Shown here: one piece after another, positions 61,379-64,000 of the stretch
Layout: each line of letters opens with the position of its first letter
Numbering within the stretch: position 1 is the first letter of the stretch
Origin: Acidipropionibacterium thoenii DSM 20276
GTDB lineage: Bacteria; Actinomycetota; Actinomycetes; Propionibacteriales; Propionibacteriaceae
DNA: 64,000 nt
NCBI RefSeq assembly: GCF_000423445.1
Contig: NZ_KE384018.1
Location: 1 to 64,000, forward strand
Direction: 5' to 3'
Notes under the pieces: generated by a model
What the model was told of the DNA's origin: nothing
Seen by the model: only the letters and a program-made list of their open reading frames with translations
Databases searched by the model: none
Made by a program: the position numbers and the translations under genes

Positions 61379-62566
61379 TCAGGAGATGGCCTGGGCCGCG
61401 GTGAGCACCTTGCTGGCGACGTCACCAGGCAGCGGGGCGTAGCCCAGCTTCTGGATGTCGTTCTGCTGCTCGGAGGAGGCGTAGAAGGACATGAAGTCCT
61501 TGATCAGCGCGGTCTTCTGAGCGTCCAAGCCCTTGGAGCAGACGATCTGGTAGGTGACCAGGACTGCAGGGTAGACCCCGGCGGGGGTGTCCTTGTACTG
61601 CAGGTCGAGCTGCAGGTTGTTGCCGGAGCCGACCACCTTGGCGGCCGAGACGGCCTTGCCGGCGGACTCGCCGGTGAGCTTCACCGGACCGTTGCCATTG
61701 TCGATGGCGGCCATCGACAGGTTGTTCTTGCTGGCGTAGCTCCACTCGACGTAGGAGATCGAGTCCTTGGTGGACTTGACCGCCTGGGAGACGCCGGCGG
61801 ACTTGTCAGCTCCCTTGCCGGTGCCCTTCCACTGCTTGGAGTGCTCCTCGGTCCAGACATCACCGGCGGCCTTGTTGAGGTAGTTGGTGAAGTTGTCGGT
61901 GGTGCCCGACTCGTCGGAACGGTAGAACACCGAGATATTGGCCGAGGGCAGGTTGGCGTTCGGGTTCTCCTGCTTGATGGCCTCGTCGTCCCACTTGGTG
62001 ATGGCGCCGGAGAAGATCCCTGCCAGGGTCTCGGAGCTGAGGTTCAGGTCGGTGACACCGTCCACGTTGAAGACCACCGCGATCGGGCCGGCGGCCAGCG
62101 GCAGGTGCCATGCGTCATTGGCCGAGCAGCGGGCCTTGGCCTTGTCGACCTCGCCCTTGTCCGCCGACAGCGCGGAGTCGGACCCGGCCCAGTCGATCTG
62201 CTTGCCGATGAAGGCGGAGACGCCGGCTCCGGAGCCGCTGATCGAGTAGTTGATCTGGCCCTTGCCCTTGCAGGCGGTCTTGTAGTTGTTGATCACCTGG
62301 GTGATGGCATTCGCCTGGGCGGAGGAGCCCGCACCATTGATGGAGCCGCCGGGGCAGGTGGGGGTGTACTTGACGTCGGCAGCGGGGGCCGAGCTGGAGT
62401 CGGCGGTCGAGGCGTCGGAGCTGGAGGCCGCGGCGGTCGACGAGGAGCTGGTCTCGGTGGCCGAGGGGCTTGCGCCGCTGCTCGACTCCTGCGAACCGCA
62501 GGCGGCCAGTGCGACGCTGCCGAGCAGAGCAGTGGCTGTGATCATGGCGAGACGCGTGGTCTTCAC
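61379..62566 (-). CDS. pstS: Phosphate-binding lipoprotein PstS
   Basis: The extracytoplasmic phosphate receptor of the Pst system. The 395 residues begin with a lipoprotein signal (LLGSVALAACGSQ, lipid Cys near residue 23) and a Ser/Ala-rich tether of about 45 residues. The PstS fold follows: INGAGSSAQANAITQVINNY, ISGSGAGVSAFIGKQIDWAGSD and FYRSDESGTTDNFTNYL supply the phosphate-binding Ser, Thr, Arg and Asp residues. It is the first gene of the operon, 140 bases downstream of a PHO box. Confidence 0.97.
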   Translation of the reverse strand: MKTTRLAMITATALLGSVALAACGSQESSSGASPSATETSSSSTAAASSSDASTADSSSAPAADVKYTPTCPGGSINGAGSSAQANAITQVINNYKTACKGKGQINYSISGSGAGVSAFIGKQIDWAGSDSALSADKGEVDKAKARCSANDAWHLPLAAGPIAVVFNVDGVTDLNLSSETLAGIFSGAITKWDDEAIKQENPNANLPSANISVFYRSDESGTTDNFTNYLNKAAGDVWTEEHSKQWKGTGKGADKSAGVSQAVKSTKDSISYVEWSYASKNNLSMAAIDNGNGPVKLTGESAGKAVSAAKVVGSGNNLQLDLQYKDTPAGVYPAVLVTYQIVCSKGLDAQKTALIKDFMSFYASSEQQNDIQKLGYAPLPGDVASKVLTAAQAIS

Positions 62567-62705
62567 AAGAATTTCCTTGAGTGCTGGGGATCTGGATCAC
62601 GGGGCCCGAAGGGCTTCCGGGCGGCCACTCAGCCGTGACCGGGACGCTCCTCAGTTCCTCGTACGCGGCACACGCTAAAGGCCCGAGATGTCCTGACGGC
62701 CCTCG

Positions 62706-62727
62706 CTCGGTGAACGCCGGATGAACA
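62706..62727 (-). promoter_or_regulatory. PHO box upstream of pstS
   Basis: On the minus strand two adjacent 11-base direct repeats, GTTCATCCGGC and GTTCACCGAGC, match the actinobacterial PhoP-binding repeat. This is expected to activate pstSCAB when phosphate is low. A TTTAGCGT stretch about 30 bases downstream may be the -10 region. Confidence 0.82.
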
Positions 62728-62746
62728 GCTGATGGTGGGCCCGAGC

Positions 62747-63658
62747 TCACACCGACGGCCGGTGCCACTCCTGGCGGATCTGGCGTCCCCTGGCGTCCAG
62801 ATGGACGACCAGGCACTCGGCGGTGGCCATCGGATGATTGCCGGCCCTCACCACATCGCCCATCACGGGCAGCACCGGCCGGTGGCCGCAGATCGCCAAC
62901 GGCTGGTCCGGTTCGGCCAGCTGCTCGGCGACCAGTTGCCTCATCGCCTGCTTGGCGGGCTTGTGGTGGGACTTGAAGGTCTCCTCGGTGAACTCCTCGT
63001 GAGTGACGATCTCGATCCCGGCGGTCTGCGAGTAGGGGGTCAGGGTCTGCACGCAGCGGGTCGCCGAGGAGCTGGCCAGCCGGGTGACGCCGTAGGCCTC
63101 CAGCATGGCCACCAGCGACTTCGCCTGCTGGTGGCCCCGCCGGTCCAGCGGACGCTCCAGATCGGGTCGGTTCTTGGTCTTGCCGTGGGCCCAGTCCTTG
63201 CGGCTGACCGCCTTGGCGTGGCGCACCAGGATGATCGTGCTGGTCGGAGGGATCTTGGCGGCCTCCTTGAGGACCTGCACATCGGTGGAGTAGGAGAGCT
63301 TCTGGCGTGCCTCGGCCAGGCTCAGCCACATCGCGGTGTCCACCTCCTCGTCGGGCTCGTGGGGCTGTTGGGAGATCACCGTGCCCAACCACCACTGGAC
63401 CAGCTTGGCGCCCTGCTTGGGTACGTCGTACTCGATCGGCTGGAGGCTGGAGCACAGCCGGATCCTCACCCCGGTCTCCTCGCGGACCTCGCGGACCGCC
63501 GTGACCGGGGAGAGCTCGCCGGCCTCCTGGTGGCCCTTGGGCAGGCTGAGGTCGTCGTAGCGCGGACGGTGCACCACCAGCACCTGGGTGAGGCCGTCGG
63601 GTCCCCGTCGCAGCACCACGGCGCCGGCCGCCAGCACCGGGCCCTTGCGCCGGCTCAT
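62747..63658 (-). CDS. mutT1: Nudix hydrolase/histidine phosphatase fusion, MutT1 type
   Basis: A 303-residue two-domain protein. Residues about 5-140 are a Nudix hydrolase whose box reads [22 protein letters not shown]. Residues about 155-303 are a SixA-like histidine phosphatase with [14 protein letters not shown] and a second His in [12 protein letters not shown]. This architecture matches mycobacterial MutT1, which cleans 8-oxo-dGTP and dinucleoside polyphosphates. The ATG overlaps the ppk stop (ATGA), the same neighbour as in mycobacteria. Upstream frame extension runs into ppk. Confidence 0.93.
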   Translation of the reverse strand: MSRRKGPVLAAGAVVLRRGPDGLTQVLVVHRPRYDDLSLPKGHQEAGELSPVTAVREVREETGVRIRLCSSLQPIEYDVPKQGAKLVQWWLGTVISQQPHEPDEEVDTAMWLSLAEARQKLSYSTDVQVLKEAAKIPPTSTIILVRHAKAVSRKDWAHGKTKNRPDLERPLDRRGHQQAKSLVAMLEAYGVTRLASSSATRCVQTLTPYSQTAGIEIVTHEEFTEETFKSHHKPAKQAMRQLVAEQLAEPDQPLAICGHRPVLPVMGDVVRAGNHPMATAECLVVHLDARGRQIRQEWHRPSV

Positions 63659-64000
63659 CGGCGTCGTCCCCGGGTCCGGGTGTCGGCGATGAGCTGTTCC
63701 TGGAGGTCGGTGAGGATGGTGCCATCGGCGGCCCGGGAGACCTTGGTCCACTCCTTGTCGTGCAGCTTCCACGAGATGGTGCCCTCGTCGAAGGCCAGCG
63801 CGAAGAGATTCTCGATCTCGGTGATGTGGTCCTTGTTCGACAATCGCACGAGCACCTCGACGCGCCGGTCGAGGTTGCGGTGCATCAGGTCCGCCGAGCC
63901 GATCGCCACACTCGGGTTGCCGTCATTGGCGAACCAGTAGATCCGGGAGTGCTCCAGGAACCGGCCCAGGATGGAACGTACCCGGATGTTCTCGCTCAGC
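63655..64000 (-). CDS. ppk1: Polyphosphate kinase PPK1, C-terminal part
   Basis: The gene enters from beyond base 64000; 114 residues are visible. [40 protein letters not shown] and [13 protein letters not shown] form the conserved C-terminal domain of PPK1, including the phosphate-binding Arg/Ser cluster. The tail of about 55 residues (after LSNKDH) is partly variable. PPK1 makes polyphosphate from ATP, which fits the adjacent pst operon. It overlaps the mutT1 start by four bases. Confidence 0.93.
   Translation of the reverse strand, partial: LSENIRVRSILGRFLEHSRIYWFANDGNPSVAIGSADLMHRNLDRRVEVLVRLSNKDHITEIENLFALAFDEGTISWKLHDKEWTKVSRAADGTILTDLQEQLIADTRTRGRRR

Noticed and set aside
60209-62638. 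An 809-codon open frame on the plus strand opposite pstA, pstC and pstS
   Set aside because: It is composed of Gly/Asp/His/Gln-rich sequence without motifs and lies entirely antisense to well-supported pst genes.

Overview
The window is high-GC bacterial DNA, densely packed on both strands. Start-stop overlaps (ATGA, GTGA, TGATG) are frequent. The gene set points to an actinobacterium of the Propionibacteriaceae, plausibly Acidipropionibacterium or a close relative. The supporting evidence is mycothione reductase, an actinobacterial-type uroporphyrinogen synthase/methylase, a ferrochelatase fused to a chlorite-dismutase-like HemQ, DtxR-, Zur- and PHO-type boxes, and an actinobacterial-style leader peptide in front of ilvD. 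The genus is an inference from gene content, not a measurement.

Layout. Bases 1-126 hold the end of an ISL3-type transposase. Bases 317-11639 hold a divergent haem locus: hemE-hemY-hemC-hemD-hemB-hemL-mutY runs on the minus strand, and hemA with a hemH-hemQ fusion on the plus strand. Together these give a nearly complete route from glutamyl-tRNA to haem through coproporphyrin. Bases 11709-16790 carry a secretory-type hypothetical, an XRE/membrane-protein pair with its own operator, disA, radA and a VOC protein. Bases 16900-22232 carry a sugar isomerase-like protein, proline dehydrogenase, a CPBP protease, asd, proC, a 33-residue ribosomal protein with a structured leader, and a glutaredoxin-like protein. 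Bases 22515-30618 hold a second, large HemD followed by a phosphatase and the complete system II cytochrome c maturation set (tlpA-ccdA-resB-ccsB), then a sigma-like/GerMN/Gmad2 fusion.

Bases 30635-41771 carry an SDR, glpD, a sodium/proton antiporter, ilvD-ilvA behind an apparent attenuator, a DUF5134-like membrane protein and mycothione reductase. Bases 41805-46926 are a five-gene iron-siderophore uptake operon behind a DtxR/IdeR-like box. Bases 47104-50882 hold a small acidic protein, an MFS exporter and a two-component system. After a DUF5107-like protein, bases 53208-58272 form a zinc-starvation block. It consists of zinc-free paralogues of L28, L32, S14 and L33, type B L31, and a two-gene ABC transporter, expressed from two divergent promoters that each carry a Zur-like box with identical geometry. 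Bases 58492-62727 are pstSCAB behind a two-repeat PHO box. The window ends with mutT1 and the C-terminus of polyphosphate kinase.

The most interesting signals are non-coding or architectural: the ilvDA attenuator, the paired Zur promoters and the ABC pair they control, the membrane-tethered sigma-like fusion, an alternative-hairpin element in front of hemC, and a diverged tandem pair of large palindromes between rpmE2 and pstB. No tRNA, rRNA, CRISPR array, phage genes or obvious known riboswitch was seen.
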